This document shows positions 17,026 through 27,802 of a stretch of 64,000 bases of DNA, in pieces. Under the pieces are notes generated by a model. It did no database searches, was not told where the DNA came from, and saw only the letters and a program-made list of their open reading frames with translations. The stretch covers positions 930,001 to 994,000 of the forward strand of contig NZ_JRKM01000001.1 in the NCBI RefSeq assembly GCF_000768065.1, in the 5' to 3' direction. A program made the translations under genes and the position numbers. Positions within the stretch are counted from its first letter, which is position 1, and each line of letters starts with the position of its first letter. This DNA is from Aquabacterium sp. NJ1. Its GTDB lineage: Bacteria > Pseudomonadota > Gammaproteobacteria > Burkholderiales > Burkholderiaceae_C.

Positions 17026-19035
17026 TCAGTGGTGCATGAACACGAACCATGTCATGAGGGCGAACACCCCCAGGATCATGACCAGCGCGTAGTGATAGAG
17101 GTAACCCGTCTGGAACAGGCGCACCAGCGAACCGATCAGGCCCACCAGCTTGGCCGAGCCATTGACCAGCAAGCCGTCAATGATGCCGACATCACCCACC
17201 TTCCACAGACCACGGCCCAGCAGGCGTGCGCCAGCGGCCAGCACGTTCTCGTTGAACCAGTCCAGGAAGTACTTGTTCTCGCCGATCACGATCAGCGGGC
17301 GCAGCACCTTGGCGAACATCGCGGGAATCTGTGGCGCCACGATGTAGAACACGTAGGCAGTCACGACGCCAGCCAGAGCCAGGAAGAACGGCAGCGAGGA
17401 GAAACCGTGCACAGCCATCTCGAAGGCACCGTGGAACTCATGGGCCAGCTCTTCCATGGCCGGGTGGTGCTCCAGGTCGATGCTGATGGCGCTCTTGAGG
17501 AAGTCGCCAAACAGCTCAGGCTGAATGGTGAAGTAGCCGATCAGCACCGACGGAATGGCCAGCAAGATGAGCGGCAGCGTCACGACCAGTGGCGACTCGT
17601 GCGGTTCGTGGGCATGCCCATGGCCGTGATCGTCGTCATGGTGGTCATGCTCACCGGGGAAAGGCTTGTGATGGAAGCGTTCCTTGCCATGGAAGACCAG
17701 GAAGTACATCCGGAAGCTGTAGAAGGCGGTCACGAACACACCCATCACCGCGGCGATGTAGGCATAGTGTGCGAACGGCAGGTGGCTGGCATGCAGCGCC
17801 TCGATGATCGAGTCCTTCGAGTAGAAGCCCGAGAAGAACGGCGTACCGATCAGGGCCAGCGACCCGATCAGCGACGTGATCCAGGTGATGGGCATGCGCT
17901 TCCACAGGCCGCCCATGTTGCGGATGTCCTGGTCGTGGTGCATGCCGATGATGACCGAGCCTGCACCGAGGAACAGCAGCGCCTTGAAGAAGGCGTGCGT
18001 CATCAGGTGGAACACGGCCACGTTGTAGGCCGACACGCCCAGGGCCACGGTCATGTAACCCAGCTGCGACAGCGTGGAGTAAGCCACCACGCGTTTGATG
18101 TCGTTCTGGATGATGCCCAGGAAGCCCATGAACAGGGAGGTGATCGAACCGATGACCAGGATGAAGTTCAGCGCGGTGTCGGACAACTCGAACAGCGGCG
18201 ACATGCGGGTCACCATGAAGATGCCGGCCGTCACCATGGTGGCAGCGTGGATCAGCGCGGAGATCGGCGTGGGGCCTTCCATCGAGTCAGGCAGCCACAC
18301 GTGCAGCGGGAACTGCGCCGACTTGCCCATGGCACCGATGAACAGGCAAATGCAGATCACGGTGATCAGCATCCAGTCCGTCGCAGGGAAGCCCAGCTTG
18401 GCCAGTTCAGGTGCCTTGGCGAAGATCTCGGTGTAGTTCAGCGTGCCGGTATAGGCCAGGATCAGGCCGATGCCCAGGATGAAGCCAAAGTCACCCACAC
18501 GGTTGACCAGGAAGGCCTTCATGTTGGCGAAGATGGCCGTGGGCTTCTTGAACCAGAAGCCGATCAGCAGGTAAGACACCAGGCCCACGGCTTCCCAGCC
18601 GAAGAACAGCTGCAGCATGTTGTTGCTCATCACGAGCATCAACATCGAGAAGGTGAACAGCGAGATGTACGAGAAGAAGCGCTGGTAGCCAGGGTCCTCT
18701 TCCATGTAGCCGATGGTGTAGATGTGCACCATCAGCGACACGAAGGTCACCACGCACATCATCATCGCGGTCAGGCCGTCGATCATGAAACCGACTTCCA
18801 TCTTCAGCGAACCCAGCGTCATCCATTCGTAGACCGTCTGGTTGAAGCGTGCGCCATCGATGACGGCATTGAGCGTCATCGCCGAGATGATGAAGGAGAT
18901 CAGCACGCCCAGGATGGTCAGGGCATGCGCGCCTTTGCGGCCGATCACCTTGCCGAACAGGCCGGCGGCGATCGAGCCGGCCAGCGGCGCCAGGGGCACC
19001 GCCAGCAGCGAGTTGAGAGAAAGTGCTGTTGTCAT
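17026..19035 (-). CDS. nuoL: NADH-quinone oxidoreductase subunit L
   Basis: 669 residues, the largest antiporter-like subunit, with the long lateral helix at the C-terminus. Signatures: FFGWEAVGLVSYLLIGFW near residue 140 and AQFPLHVWLPDSMEGPTP near 240, with the conserved lysine-histidine chain. Odd feature: a loop near residues 455-477 is packed with histidine and aspartate (EHDHHDDDHGHGHAHEPHE), which could bind divalent metal. It lies between two membrane segments. nuoK ends 17 bases upstream. Confidence 0.97.
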   Translation of the reverse strand: MTTALSLNSLLAVPLAPLAGSIAAGLFGKVIGRKGAHALTILGVLISFIISAMTLNAVIDGARFNQTVYEWMTLGSLKMEVGFMIDGLTAMMMCVVTFVSLMVHIYTIGYMEEDPGYQRFFSYISLFTFSMLMLVMSNNMLQLFFGWEAVGLVSYLLIGFWFKKPTAIFANMKAFLVNRVGDFGFILGIGLILAYTGTLNYTEIFAKAPELAKLGFPATDWMLITVICICLFIGAMGKSAQFPLHVWLPDSMEGPTPISALIHAATMVTAGIFMVTRMSPLFELSDTALNFILVIGSITSLFMGFLGIIQNDIKRVVAYSTLSQLGYMTVALGVSAYNVAVFHLMTHAFFKALLFLGAGSVIIGMHHDQDIRNMGGLWKRMPITWITSLIGSLALIGTPFFSGFYSKDSIIEALHASHLPFAHYAYIAAVMGVFVTAFYSFRMYFLVFHGKERFHHKPFPGEHDHHDDDHGHGHAHEPHESPLVVTLPLILLAIPSVLIGYFTIQPELFGDFLKSAISIDLEHHPAMEELAHEFHGAFEMAVHGFSSLPFFLALAGVVTAYVFYIVAPQIPAMFAKVLRPLIVIGENKYFLDWFNENVLAAGARLLGRGLWKVGDVGIIDGLLVNGSAKLVGLIGSLVRLFQTGYLYHYALVMILGVFALMTWFVFMHH

Positions 19036-19052
19036 TGTTGTGTCTCTCCCGA

Positions 19053-19367
19053 TCAGCCCTTGAGCGTGTCCAGCTCGTCGACGTTGATCGACTGGCGGTT
19101 ACGGAACAGCGTCACCAGAATGGCCAGGCCGATCGCCGATTCAGCAGCCGCCACGGTCAGGATGAAGAACACGAAGACCTGCCCGTCCATGTCACCCAGG
19201 TAGTGGGAGAAGGCCACGAAGTTCAGGTTCACCGCCAGCAGCATCAACTCGATGCACATCAGCAGCACGATGAGGTTCTTGCGGTTCAGGAAGATCCCGA
19301 TGACCGACATGGCGAACAGGATGGCGCCCAGCGACAGGAAGTGGCCGAGTGTGATGGTCGTGATCAT
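19053..19367 (-). CDS. nuoK: NADH-quinone oxidoreductase subunit K
   Basis: 104 residues with three membrane helices, the MrpC-like subunit. The two essential membrane glutamates lie in [13 protein letters not shown] (about residue 39) and [14 protein letters not shown] (about 75). Length is within the usual 100-105. Its start overlaps the nuoJ stop by 4 bases, indicating translational coupling. Confidence 0.97.
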   Translation of the reverse strand: MITTITLGHFLSLGAILFAMSVIGIFLNRKNLIVLLMCIELMLLAVNLNFVAFSHYLGDMDGQVFVFFILTVAAAESAIGLAILVTLFRNRQSINVDELDTLKG

Positions 19368-20014
19368 GCTTGGCCTCCGTTCTGAGGAGCGGCTTCGGCG
19401 GCAGGCGCAACCGGAGCTTCGATGGTCGGAGCCAGCTTCACCACGCGCAGACGGTCGCCCTTCTTGACGCGCACCTGCTCGGAGGGACTCTGGAAGTGCG
19501 AATCCTTGCGCTTGCGCAGGGTCAGCGCGATGGCGGCAATGATGGCCACCAGCAAGATGACGGCAGCGATCTGCACCGGGAACAGGTAGTGCGTGAACAG
19601 CTCGATACCCAGCGCCTTGGCGTTGGGCACCTTGGCCACGTCAGGCGGGAACGGCTTGGCAGACGGCAGGTCGAAACCGCGCGTCAACACGAAGGCCATT
19701 TCCACCGCGATCACGGCGCCGATGCCACCGGCCAGCGGGAAGTGCTTCCAGAAGCCCTGACGGATCGAGTCGATGTTGATGTCCAGCATCATCACGACGA
19801 ACAGGAACAGCACCATGACCGCCCCCACGTACACGAGCACGAGGGAGATGGCCAGGAACTCGGCTTGCAGCAGCATCCACACGCACGAGGCGCTGAAGAA
19901 GGCCAGCACCAGGTGGAGCGCGGCGCTCACTGGGCTCTTGGCGGTGATCACGCGGAAGCCCGCGAAGACCAGCACTGCGGCAAAGGTATAGAAAAGTAGG
20001 CTGAAGGTGTCCAT
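19364..20014 (-). CDS. nuoJ: NADH-quinone oxidoreductase subunit J
   Basis: 216 residues, five membrane helices in the first 165 residues, including the helix-3 region [20 protein letters not shown], whose tyrosine and pi-bulge are conserved. The last 50 residues form a charged then Ala/Pro-rich soluble tail not needed for the fold; its length varies in this lineage. It starts 6 bases after nuoI ends and overlaps nuoK. Confidence 0.96.
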   Translation of the reverse strand: MDTFSLLFYTFAAVLVFAGFRVITAKSPVSAALHLVLAFFSASCVWMLLQAEFLAISLVLVYVGAVMVLFLFVVMMLDINIDSIRQGFWKHFPLAGGIGAVIAVEMAFVLTRGFDLPSAKPFPPDVAKVPNAKALGIELFTHYLFPVQIAAVILLVAIIAAIALTLRKRKDSHFQSPSEQVRVKKGDRLRVVKLAPTIEAPVAPAAEAAPQNGGQA

Positions 20015-20020
20015 ATCGGG

Positions 20021-20521
20021 TCAGCGGTATTTCGCGTCCGCCTCCTTGTTGGCTGCAATTTCCTTTTCGTAGCGATCACCCACCGCCAGGAGCATGTCCT
20101 TGGTGAAGTACAGATCGCCGCGCTTCTCGCCGTGGTATTCGAAGATGTGGGTTTCCACGATCGCGTCCACGGGGCAGCTTTCTTCGCAGAAGCCGCAGAA
20201 GATGCACTTGGTCAGGTCGATGTCATAACGGGTCGTACGACGTTGACCATCGTCGCGCACCGCCGATTCGATGGTGATGGCCATGGCCGGGCACACCGCT
20301 TCGCACAGCTTGCACGCGATGCAGCGCTCTTCGCCGTTTTCATAACGACGCTGGGCGTGCAGACCGCGGAAGCGTGGCGACAGCGGCGTCTTTTCTTCAG
20401 GGAACTGCACGGTGACGTACGGTTTGAAGAAGTGACGACCGGTCAGGGCCATGCCCTTGAACATTTCCAGCAGGAAGAAGCTGGAGACGAACTCTTTGAG
20501 GGACGTAGCAGACATGTTCAT
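20021..20521 (-). CDS. nuoI: NADH-quinone oxidoreductase subunit I
   Basis: 166 residues. It carries the two [4Fe-4S] clusters N6a and N6b that pass electrons from NuoG to NuoB; both motifs are intact: [12 protein letters not shown] (about 67-78) and [12 protein letters not shown] (about 106-117). Length matches the family. An ATG two codons in is an alternative start. nuoH ends 7 bases upstream. Confidence 0.97.
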   Translation of the reverse strand: MNMSATSLKEFVSSFFLLEMFKGMALTGRHFFKPYVTVQFPEEKTPLSPRFRGLHAQRRYENGEERCIACKLCEAVCPAMAITIESAVRDDGQRRTTRYDIDLTKCIFCGFCEESCPVDAIVETHIFEYHGEKRGDLYFTKDMLLAVGDRYEKEIAANKEADAKYR

Positions 20522-20528
20522 GTGCCCC

Positions 20529-21587
20529 TTATTTCCAGATGTTCCAAGGCGACATCATCCAGCCGCCAACCAGCACCAGCCAGATCAGCGTGATGGGGAT
20601 GAAGATCTTCCAGCCCAGACGCATGATCTGGTCATAGCGGAAGCGGGGGAACGAAGCACGCACCCACAGGAACATGGTGACGATGATGAAGGCCTTGATG
20701 CCCAGCCAGATCCAGCCGGGGATGAAGTCCAGCGCCGCAAATGGAGACAGCCAGCCGCCGAAGAACATGATGGCCGCCAGTGTGGACACCAGGATCATGT
20801 TGGCGTATTCAGCCAGGAAGAACATCGCGAAGGCCATGCCCGAGTACTCGATCATGTGGCCGGCCACGATTTCCGATTCACCTTCGACAACGTCGAAGGG
20901 GTGACGGTTGGTTTCAGCCAGGCCGGAGATGAAGTACACGACCGTGATCGGCAGCAGCGGCAGCCAGTTCCACGACAGGAAGCCCATGCCCATGCTGGCG
21001 AACTGCCCCTTGCCCTGGCTCATCACGATGTCGGTCATGTTGAGCGAGCCGGCTGTCATCAGCACGATCACCAGGCAGAAGCCCATGGCGATTTCGTACG
21101 ACACCATCTGGGCCGAAGCGCGGATGGCGCCCAGGAAGGCGTACTTCGAGTTGGATGCCCAGCCGGCGATGATCACGCCATAGACTTCCAGCGAGGTGAT
21201 CGCCATCAGGAACAGCAGGCCAGCGTTGACGTTGGCCAGCGCGACTTCCGGGCCGAAGGGAATCACCGCCCAGGCAGCCAGCGCGGGCATGATCGTCATG
21301 ATCGGGCCCAGCAGGAACAAGGGCTTGTTCGCCGCCGACGGCAGGATGATTTCCTTGAAGATCAGCTTGACGGCGTCCGCAATCGGCTGCAGCAGGCCCA
21401 GCGGACCCGTGCGGTTCGGGCCCGGACGGATCTGCGACCAGGCAATCGCCTTGCGCTCCCAGAGGGTCAGATACGCCACGCAGCCCAGCAGCGGCAGCAA
21501 GAGCGCCACGATCTTGATCAGCGACCAGACCACGGGCCAGGCTGCGCCCAGGTTGGCGGCACCAGCGTTGTACAGGGTGTCAATCAT
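20529..21587 (-). CDS. nuoH: NADH-quinone oxidoreductase subunit H
   Basis: 352 residues, eight membrane helices. It forms the quinone-binding chamber at the junction of the two arms. The family block [18 protein letters not shown] is at about 57-74, followed by KLIFKE; later come [17 protein letters not shown] and FIAVRASFPR-like [15 protein letters not shown] near 310. Length is typical. It starts 19 bases after nuoG ends. Confidence 0.97.
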   Translation of the reverse strand: MIDTLYNAGAANLGAAWPVVWSLIKIVALLLPLLGCVAYLTLWERKAIAWSQIRPGPNRTGPLGLLQPIADAVKLIFKEIILPSAANKPLFLLGPIMTIMPALAAWAVIPFGPEVALANVNAGLLFLMAITSLEVYGVIIAGWASNSKYAFLGAIRASAQMVSYEIAMGFCLVIVLMTAGSLNMTDIVMSQGKGQFASMGMGFLSWNWLPLLPITVVYFISGLAETNRHPFDVVEGESEIVAGHMIEYSGMAFAMFFLAEYANMILVSTLAAIMFFGGWLSPFAALDFIPGWIWLGIKAFIIVTMFLWVRASFPRFRYDQIMRLGWKIFIPITLIWLVLVGGWMMSPWNIWK

Positions 21588-21606
21588 TGGTTGTCTCCCC
21601 TACCCT

Positions 21607-23934
21607 TCAGGCTTTTTCGACGCGGATGGCGCCGAAAGATGCGCCCAGCGTTGCGGTGGCCGAGGTACCGGCAGGCACACGCACCACGTTGGCGGGCAGG
21701 CTGGCATCCAGCACGGCGGGCAGCACAGCCGCGCCACCGTCTTGCGACACCTTGACTTGAGCGCCTTCGGCCAGGCCGAGCTCGGCCCAAAGGGCTTGCG
21801 GCAGGCTGGCCACAGGCGCCTTGCCGTCGGCCGTGGCCTGCAGCGAGGGCGCGCGGCGCACCAGGGCGTCGGCGCTGTAGATGGGCACATCGGCCAGACG
21901 CTGCAGACCACCGGTCGAAGCGCTCAGGTTGATGGCCGCCGAGGTGGCATTGTTGAGCTTGGCAGGCAGCGCAGCCAGGTCACCCAGCGCGCGAGCCTTG
22001 ACCTCTTCCGAAGTTTCGTAGGCAAAGCCTTCCAGGCCCAGCATCGTGCCCAGCACGCGCAGCACCTTCCAGGCCGGACGGGCGTCGCCCAGGGGCTTGA
22101 CCACGCCGTGGAAGCTTTGCACGCGGCCTTCGGCGTTCACGAAGGTACCGGAGGTTTCGGAGAAAGGCGCAATCGGCAGGATCACGTCGGCATACTCATT
22201 GGCGCTGGTCTTGAACGACGACAGCGACACGACCATGTCGGCACCTTGCACGACAGCCATGGCCGCGCTCGGGTTGGCCGTATCGAACTCGGGCTCGACG
22301 CCCAGCAGCACGATGGCCTTGAGGCCCTTGCCGTCACCAGACAAACCGAGCATCTGGCCGGCGTTCAGGCCGCCTTGTTGCGGCTGGGCACCCACCAGTT
22401 GCGCGCCGACCGTGTTGGCCGACTCGCCCAGGAAGCCCAGCTTGGCGCCGGTTTGCTCGGCAATCCATTGCCCCAACGCCTGCAGCGACGAGGCTTGCGG
22501 GTGTTGCACTGCGGCATTGCCCAGCAGGATGGCCTTGCTCTGACCAGACAGCAGCGATGCAGCGATGGCCTTGGCGGCGTCGGTCGCGTTGCCGGCGGCT
22601 GGTGCCGACACGCCGCGCTCGGCGGCCACGGCGGCAGCCACGTCAGCCAGGGCTTGTGCCCAGGCGCTCGGCGCCACGGTCACACGTTGGTTCAGCGGGA
22701 TCAGCCAGTCATCATTGGCGCCACCGATAGCAGAGATCTGTGCACCACGCTTGGCAGCCTGACGCAGACGCGAAGCGAACAGCGGGTGATCCTTGCGCAG
22801 GAAGGAGCCGACCACCAGGGCGCGATCCAGCGTGGACAGCTCGGCAATCGGCAGACCCAGCCAGCGTGCGCCGGCACCGGTCGTGAAGTCAGCCTGACGC
22901 AGGCGGGTGTCAACGTTGTCGGAACCCAGGCCGCGCACCAGCTGGCTCAGCAGGAAGAGTTCTTCCACGGTGCTGTGCTCGGTGGCCAGCGCGCCGATGG
23001 TGTTGGCGCCCTGCTCCTTGGCAATGCACTTCAGGCCGTGTGCCACGTATTCCAGGGCGGTGTTCCACTCCACCTCTTGCCATTGACCGCCCTGCTTGAT
23101 CATGGGCTTGGTCAGGCGTTGCTCGCTGTTGAGCGCCTCGTAGCTGAAGCGATCGCGGTCAGCGATCCAGCATTCGTTGACGTCTTCGTTCTCGAGCGGC
23201 ACCACGCGCATCACCTTGCCGTTCTTCACTTGAACGATCAGGTTGGCACCAGTGGAATCATGGGGCGACACGCTCTTGCGGCGCGACAGCTCCCAGGTAC
23301 GGGCGCTGTAGCGGAAAGGCTTGCTAGTCAGGGCACCGACCGGGCAGATGTCGATCATGTTGCCCGACAACTCGGAATCAATCGAGCGGCCCACAAACGT
23401 GGCGATCTCGGAATGCTCACCGCGGTGCTGCATGCCCAGTTCCATCACGCCGGCGATCTCCTGGCCGAAGCGGACGCAGCGCGTGCACTGGATGCAGCGG
23501 CTCATCTCTTCCATGGAAATCAGCGGGCCGACCTCCTTGTGGAAGACCACGCGTTTTTCTTCCTGATAACGGGAAGAAGAACCGCCGTAGCCCACGGCCA
23601 GATCCTGCAACTGGCACTCGCCGCCCTGGTCGCAGATGGGGCAATCCAGCGGGTGGTTGATGAGCAGGAACTCCATCACGCTCTGCTGAGCCTTGATGGC
23701 CTTCTCGCTCTTGGTGCGCACGATCATGCCTTGCGTGACCGGGGTGGCGCAGGCCGGCATGGGCTTGGGCGCCTTCTCGATGTCCACGAGGCACATGCGG
23801 CAGTTGGCCGCGATCGACAACTTCTTGTGATAGCAGAAGTGCGGAATGAAGGTCCCATTTTCTTCAGCAGCACGGATCACCATGCTGCCTTCCTGGGCCT
23901 GGACTTTGCGTCCGTCGATTTCGATTTCGATCAT
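21607..23934 (-). CDS. nuoG: NADH-quinone oxidoreductase subunit G
   Basis: 775 residues. The N-terminal 220 residues carry the [2Fe-2S] site (CYHKKLSIAANCRMC, then CATPV), the His-Cys3 [4Fe-4S] site (HPLDCPICDQGGECQLQD) and the N5-adjacent cluster (CIQCTRCVRFG). The rest is a molybdopterin-oxidoreductase-like fold that has lost its cofactor. This is the short form of about 775 residues, as in Betaproteobacteria, rather than the 900-residue enterobacterial form. AAGGTAAG precedes the start. A 104-base gap, unusually large for this operon, separates it from nuoF and holds a repeat. Confidence 0.96.
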   Translation of the reverse strand: MIEIEIDGRKVQAQEGSMVIRAAEENGTFIPHFCYHKKLSIAANCRMCLVDIEKAPKPMPACATPVTQGMIVRTKSEKAIKAQQSVMEFLLINHPLDCPICDQGGECQLQDLAVGYGGSSSRYQEEKRVVFHKEVGPLISMEEMSRCIQCTRCVRFGQEIAGVMELGMQHRGEHSEIATFVGRSIDSELSGNMIDICPVGALTSKPFRYSARTWELSRRKSVSPHDSTGANLIVQVKNGKVMRVVPLENEDVNECWIADRDRFSYEALNSEQRLTKPMIKQGGQWQEVEWNTALEYVAHGLKCIAKEQGANTIGALATEHSTVEELFLLSQLVRGLGSDNVDTRLRQADFTTGAGARWLGLPIAELSTLDRALVVGSFLRKDHPLFASRLRQAAKRGAQISAIGGANDDWLIPLNQRVTVAPSAWAQALADVAAAVAAERGVSAPAAGNATDAAKAIAASLLSGQSKAILLGNAAVQHPQASSLQALGQWIAEQTGAKLGFLGESANTVGAQLVGAQPQQGGLNAGQMLGLSGDGKGLKAIVLLGVEPEFDTANPSAAMAVVQGADMVVSLSSFKTSANEYADVILPIAPFSETSGTFVNAEGRVQSFHGVVKPLGDARPAWKVLRVLGTMLGLEGFAYETSEEVKARALGDLAALPAKLNNATSAAINLSASTGGLQRLADVPIYSADALVRRAPSLQATADGKAPVASLPQALWAELGLAEGAQVKVSQDGGAAVLPAVLDASLPANVVRVPAGTSATATLGASFGAIRVEKA

Positions 23935-23996
23935 AGCGTTACTTACCTTTTAGGGCACGCGTGCGGGCTTCCGCCGGGCCGCCCCAAGGAAGACCA

Positions 23997-24036
23997 GCCC
24001 CCACGGGGGGCAGCGAGGTACTCCGAGCGTGGGGGC
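23997..24036. repeat. Perfect 9-bp inverted repeat in the nuoF-nuoG gap
   Basis: GCCCCCACG (23997-24005) and CGTGGGGGC (24028-24036) are perfect inverse complements around a 22-base spacer, placed two bases after the nuoF stop. Other nuo junctions in this operon are 6-22 bases (nuoA-nuoB 72), so this element makes the 104-base gap stand out. It resembles the GC-rich, REP-like intergenic hairpins of Comamonadaceae-type genomes. It could stabilise upstream mRNA or attenuate transcription; there is no T run. Confidence 0.55.
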
Positions 24037-24038
24037 GC

Positions 24039-25382
24039 TTAGACATAGGCCGGGACCATGCAGGTCTTGTGTTCGATGTGGTGCACGAACTCGTCGCGGT
24101 AGTGCTTGATGAAAGCACGCACCGGCATTGCCGCGGCATCACCCAGTGCGCAGATGGTGCGGCCCTGGATGTTGTCGGCAACGGAGTTCAGCAGGTCGAT
24201 GTCTTCAGGACGGCCCTTGCCGTTCTCGATGCGGTCCATCATGCGCCACAGCCAGCCCGTGCCTTCGCGGCAAGGCGTGCACTGGCCGCACGATTCGTGC
24301 ATGTAGAAGTAGGACAGACGCAGCAGGCTCTTGACCATGCAGCGGGTCTCGTCCATCACGATGACGGCACCCGAGCCCAGCATCGAGCCGGCCTTGGCGA
24401 TGGAGTCATAGTCCATCGTGCACTCCATCATGATGTTGGCAGGCAGCACCGGCATGGACGAACCACCAGGGATCACGGCCTTGAGCTTGCGGCCACCGCG
24501 CACGCCACCGGCGAGCTCCAGCAGCTTGGCAAACGGCGTGCCCATCGGGATCTCGTAGTTGCCGGGACGCTCGACGTCACCAGAAATCGAGAACAGCTTG
24601 GTGCCACCGTTGTTGGGCTTGCCGGTATTCAGGAAGGCTTCGCCACCATTGCGGATGATCCACGGCACGGCCGCGAAGGTTTCCGTGTTGTTGATGGTGG
24701 TGGGCTTGCCGTACAGGCCGAAGCTGGCGGGGAAAGGCGGCTTGAAGCGGGGCTGGCCCTTCTTGCCTTCGATCGATTCCAGCAGCGCGGTTTCTTCACC
24801 GCAGATGTAGGCGCCAAAACCATGGTGCGCGTGCAGCTGGAACGTGAAGTCGCTGCCCATGATGTTGTTGCCGAGGTAACCGGCAGCACGGGCTTCTTCC
24901 AGGGCGGCTTCGAAGCGTTCGTACACCTCGAAGATTTCGCCGTGAATGTAGTTGTAGCCCACGGTGATGCCCATCGCGTAGGCCGCAATGGCCATGCCTT
25001 CGATCACGGTGTGCGGGTTGAAGCGCAGGATCTCGCGGTCCTTGCAGGTACCCGGTTCGCCTTCGTCGGAGTTGCAGACCAGGTACTTCTGGCCGGGGAA
25101 GGCGCGGGGCATGAAGCTCCACTTCAGGCCGGTGGGGAAGCCGGCACCGCCACGACCACGCAAGGCAGAAGCCTTCACTTCGGCGATGACCTGGTCCTGG
25201 GTCATGCCCGGGCCACCGTCCTTGCCGAGGATCTTGCGCAGCGCTGCGTAGCCACCGCGGGCTTCGTAGTCCTTCAGACCCCAGTTGTTGCCGTCGATGC
25301 CCGCATAGATTTGCGGCTCGATGTGGCGGCCATGGAAAACGGTTTCCTTGCCGGTCGCCTGGAATTGGGAAAGATCAAGCAT
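24039..25382 (-). CDS. nuoF: NADH-quinone oxidoreductase subunit F
   Basis: 447 residues; binds FMN and NADH and starts electron flow in complex I. Seen: the NADH/FMN loop [13 protein letters not shown] near residue 66, [14 protein letters not shown] near 95, and the N3 [4Fe-4S] ligands [14 protein letters not shown] near 362 with the distal cysteine in RTICALGDA near 405. Length fits. It follows nuoE by 12 bases. Confidence 0.97.
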   Translation of the reverse strand: MLDLSQFQATGKETVFHGRHIEPQIYAGIDGNNWGLKDYEARGGYAALRKILGKDGGPGMTQDQVIAEVKASALRGRGGAGFPTGLKWSFMPRAFPGQKYLVCNSDEGEPGTCKDREILRFNPHTVIEGMAIAAYAMGITVGYNYIHGEIFEVYERFEAALEEARAAGYLGNNIMGSDFTFQLHAHHGFGAYICGEETALLESIEGKKGQPRFKPPFPASFGLYGKPTTINNTETFAAVPWIIRNGGEAFLNTGKPNNGGTKLFSISGDVERPGNYEIPMGTPFAKLLELAGGVRGGRKLKAVIPGGSSMPVLPANIMMECTMDYDSIAKAGSMLGSGAVIVMDETRCMVKSLLRLSYFYMHESCGQCTPCREGTGWLWRMMDRIENGKGRPEDIDLLNSVADNIQGRTICALGDAAAMPVRAFIKHYRDEFVHHIEHKTCMVPAYV

Positions 25383-25394
25383 CTTGTTCCTGCC

Positions 25395-25880
25395 TCACTT
25401 GGCCTGGGCCTTGAGCACATCAACCAGCTTGTCCAGCTTGTCGTTGCTCATGTAGCTGACCATCTGACGGTCGTTGACCAGCATGACCGGTGCGTCGGCG
25501 CAGGCGCCCAGGCACTCACACTGCTGCACGGTGAACAGGCCGTCGGGCGTGGTGCCACCGTTGTCGACACCCAGCTTCTCGCACAGGTACTGCAAGGCCT
25601 TCTGGCCGTCGCGCAACTGGCAAGGCAGGTTGGTGCACACGTTCAGCTTGAACTGGCCCACCGGCTGCTGGTTGTACATGTTGTAGAAGGTGACCACTTC
25701 ATGCACGGCGATGGGCGCCACGCCGATGTAGTCAGCCACTTCCTGCTCGCTTTCAGGCGACACCCAGCCACGCTCCTGCTGGACGATGGACAGGCAGGCC
25801 ATGACCGCGGAGATGCGCTGGTCGGCCGGGTACTTGGCGAGTTCGCGGTCGAAACGCGCTTTGGTTTGTTCGCTCAACAT
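25395..25880 (-). CDS. nuoE: NADH-quinone oxidoreductase subunit E
   Basis: 161 residues, thioredoxin-like, carrying the [2Fe-2S] cluster N1a. Ligands: CTNLPC (about 91-96) and, after VQQCE, CLGAC (about 131-135). I chose the ATG at 25880 because MLSEQTKARFDRE aligns with close relatives; a GTG at 25898, directly after the nuoD stop, would add six residues. nuoF follows by 12 bases. Confidence 0.95.
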   Translation of the reverse strand: MLSEQTKARFDRELAKYPADQRISAVMACLSIVQQERGWVSPESEQEVADYIGVAPIAVHEVVTFYNMYNQQPVGQFKLNVCTNLPCQLRDGQKALQYLCEKLGVDNGGTTPDGLFTVQQCECLGACADAPVMLVNDRQMVSYMSNDKLDKLVDVLKAQAK

Positions 25881-25898
25881 GGTTTGTCGATCACTCAC

Positions 25899-27152
25899 TT
25901 AGCGGTCAATCTCACCGAACACGATGTCCATCGTGCCGATGATGGCCACGGCATCAGCCAGCATGTGGCCGCGGGACATTTCGTCCAGCGCAGCCAGGTG
26001 CGGGAAGCCGGGGGCACGGATCTTCAGGCGGTAAGGCTTGTTGGCACCGTCGGATGCCAGGTAGATGCCGAACTCTCCCTTGGGGTGCTCGACTGCGGCA
26101 TAGGCCTCGCACTCGGGCACATGGAAGCCTTCGGTGAACAGCTTGAAGTGGTGGATCAGCTCTTCCATCGAGGTCTTCATCTCGACGCGCGAAGGTGGGG
26201 CCACCTTGTGGTTGTCGGTGATGACAGGGCCCGGGTTGGCACGCAGCCAGTCCACGCACTGCTTGATGATGCGGTTGGACTGACGCAGCTCTTCGACACG
26301 CACCACATAGCGGTCATAACAGTCGCCATTGGTGCCGACAGGGATGTCGAAGTCCAGCTTGTCGTACACGTCATACGGCTGGTGCTTGCGCAGGTCCCAC
26401 ACGATGCCGGAACCACGCAGCATGGCGCCCGTCAGGCCCATCTGCAGGGCACGCTCAGGCGTCACCACACCGATGCCCACCGTACGCTGCTTCCAGATGC
26501 GGTTGTCGGTCAGCAGGGTTTCGTACTCGTCCACCAGCTTGGGGAAGCGTTGGGTGAAGTCGTCGATGAAGTCCAGCAGCGAGCCCTGACGGTTCTCGTT
26601 CATGCGAGCGATCGTCTTGGCGTTCTTGATCTTGCTGACCTTGTACTGCGGCATCGCATCCGGCAGGTCGCGATAGACACCGCCTGGACGGAAGTAGGCC
26701 GCGTGCATGCGCGCGCCCGACACGGCTTCGTACATGTCGAACAGGTCTTCACGCTCGCGGAAGCAGTAGATCAGGATGTTCATGGCGCCGCAGTCGAAGC
26801 CATGACAGCCCAACCACAGCAGGTGGTTCAGCACACGGGTGATCTCGGCGAACATCACACGGATGTACTGCGCACGCACCGGCACCTCGATGCCCAGCAT
26901 CTTCTCGATGGCCAGGCAGTAGGCGTGCTCGTTGCACATCATCGAGACGTAATCCAGGCGGTCCATATAGGGCAGCGACTGGATGTAGGTCTTGGACTCG
27001 GCCAGTTTTTCAGTGGCACGGTGCAGCAGGCCGATGTGCGGGTCGGCGCGCTGGATGACTTCGCCGTCGAGCTCCAGCACCAGACGCAGCACGCCGTGCG
27101 CTGCCGGGTGCTGCGGACCGAAGTTCAGGGTGTAGTTCTTGATTTCTGCCAT
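25899..27152 (-). CDS. nuoD: NADH-quinone oxidoreductase subunit D
   Basis: 417 residues, the 49-kDa homologue that lines the quinone site. Signatures: [20 protein letters not shown] near residue 12, with the quinone-binding histidine, [14 protein letters not shown] near 88, and GVYRDLPD near 146. The C-terminus ends in FGEIDR as usual. It is separate from nuoC, not fused as in E. coli. nuoC ends 21 bases upstream. Confidence 0.97.
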   Translation of the reverse strand: MAEIKNYTLNFGPQHPAAHGVLRLVLELDGEVIQRADPHIGLLHRATEKLAESKTYIQSLPYMDRLDYVSMMCNEHAYCLAIEKMLGIEVPVRAQYIRVMFAEITRVLNHLLWLGCHGFDCGAMNILIYCFREREDLFDMYEAVSGARMHAAYFRPGGVYRDLPDAMPQYKVSKIKNAKTIARMNENRQGSLLDFIDDFTQRFPKLVDEYETLLTDNRIWKQRTVGIGVVTPERALQMGLTGAMLRGSGIVWDLRKHQPYDVYDKLDFDIPVGTNGDCYDRYVVRVEELRQSNRIIKQCVDWLRANPGPVITDNHKVAPPSRVEMKTSMEELIHHFKLFTEGFHVPECEAYAAVEHPKGEFGIYLASDGANKPYRLKIRAPGFPHLAALDEMSRGHMLADAVAIIGTMDIVFGEIDR

Positions 27153-27173
27153 GGTTCAACCTTCCTGCATCGA

Positions 27174-27788
27174 TCAGTGGAGACCACCGTAGTTGTCTTC
27201 GCGGATGATGCGCGGGGTGATCTCGCGCGCCTCGATGGTGACCGGCTGGTAGATCACGCGCTTTTGCGCTTCGTCGTAACGCATTTCGACGTGCCCCGTG
27301 GTGGGGAAGTCCTTGCGGAACGGGTGGCCGATGAAGCCGTAGTCGGTCAGGATACGGCGCAGGTCTTCGTGGCCGTCAAACACGATGCCGTACAGGTCGA
27401 AGGCTTCGCGCTCGAACCAGTTGGCCGAGTTCCAGATGCCGTTGACCGAGGCCACGATCGGGAAATCATCGTCAGGCGCGAACACCTTCAGGCGCAGGCG
27501 CCAGTTCTTGCTGACCGACAGCAGGTGGCTGACGGCGCAAAAGCGCGGGCCTTCCGAATAGATGCTGGGTGCGCCGTCCTTGTAGGCCGAGTAATCCATG
27601 CCGCACAAGTCGATCAACTGTTCGAACTTCAGGTCGGCATGGTCACGCAAGGTGCGGGCCACTTCGAGGTAGTCGGCGGCAGACACCGTCAGGGTCAGTT
27701 CACCCTTGGCGTTGTCCAGTCGCTTGATCTTGTCGCCCAGCACGTTTTGCAGGGCGTTTTGCAGGTTGGCGAGTTTTTGGGTCGTCAT
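27174..27788 (-). CDS. nuoC: NADH-quinone oxidoreductase subunit C
   Basis: 204 residues, the 30-kDa homologue of the peripheral arm. The family signature is clear: [20 protein letters not shown] near residue 123, followed by [19 protein letters not shown]. No cofactor is bound; it helps position NuoD and NuoB. nuoB ends 14 bases upstream. Confidence 0.97.
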   Translation of the reverse strand: MTTQKLANLQNALQNVLGDKIKRLDNAKGELTLTVSAADYLEVARTLRDHADLKFEQLIDLCGMDYSAYKDGAPSIYSEGPRFCAVSHLLSVSKNWRLRLKVFAPDDDFPIVASVNGIWNSANWFEREAFDLYGIVFDGHEDLRRILTDYGFIGHPFRKDFPTTGHVEMRYDEAQKRVIYQPVTIEAREITPRIIREDNYGGLH

Positions 27789-27802
27789 GCGATGGCTCCT
27801 GA

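Noticed and set aside
14016..19203. Two overlapping long plus-strand frames (1007 and 755 codons) opposite nuoL-nuoN
   Set aside because: Antisense shadows of highly conserved complex I genes, with compositions dominated by His, Gln, Arg and Asp.
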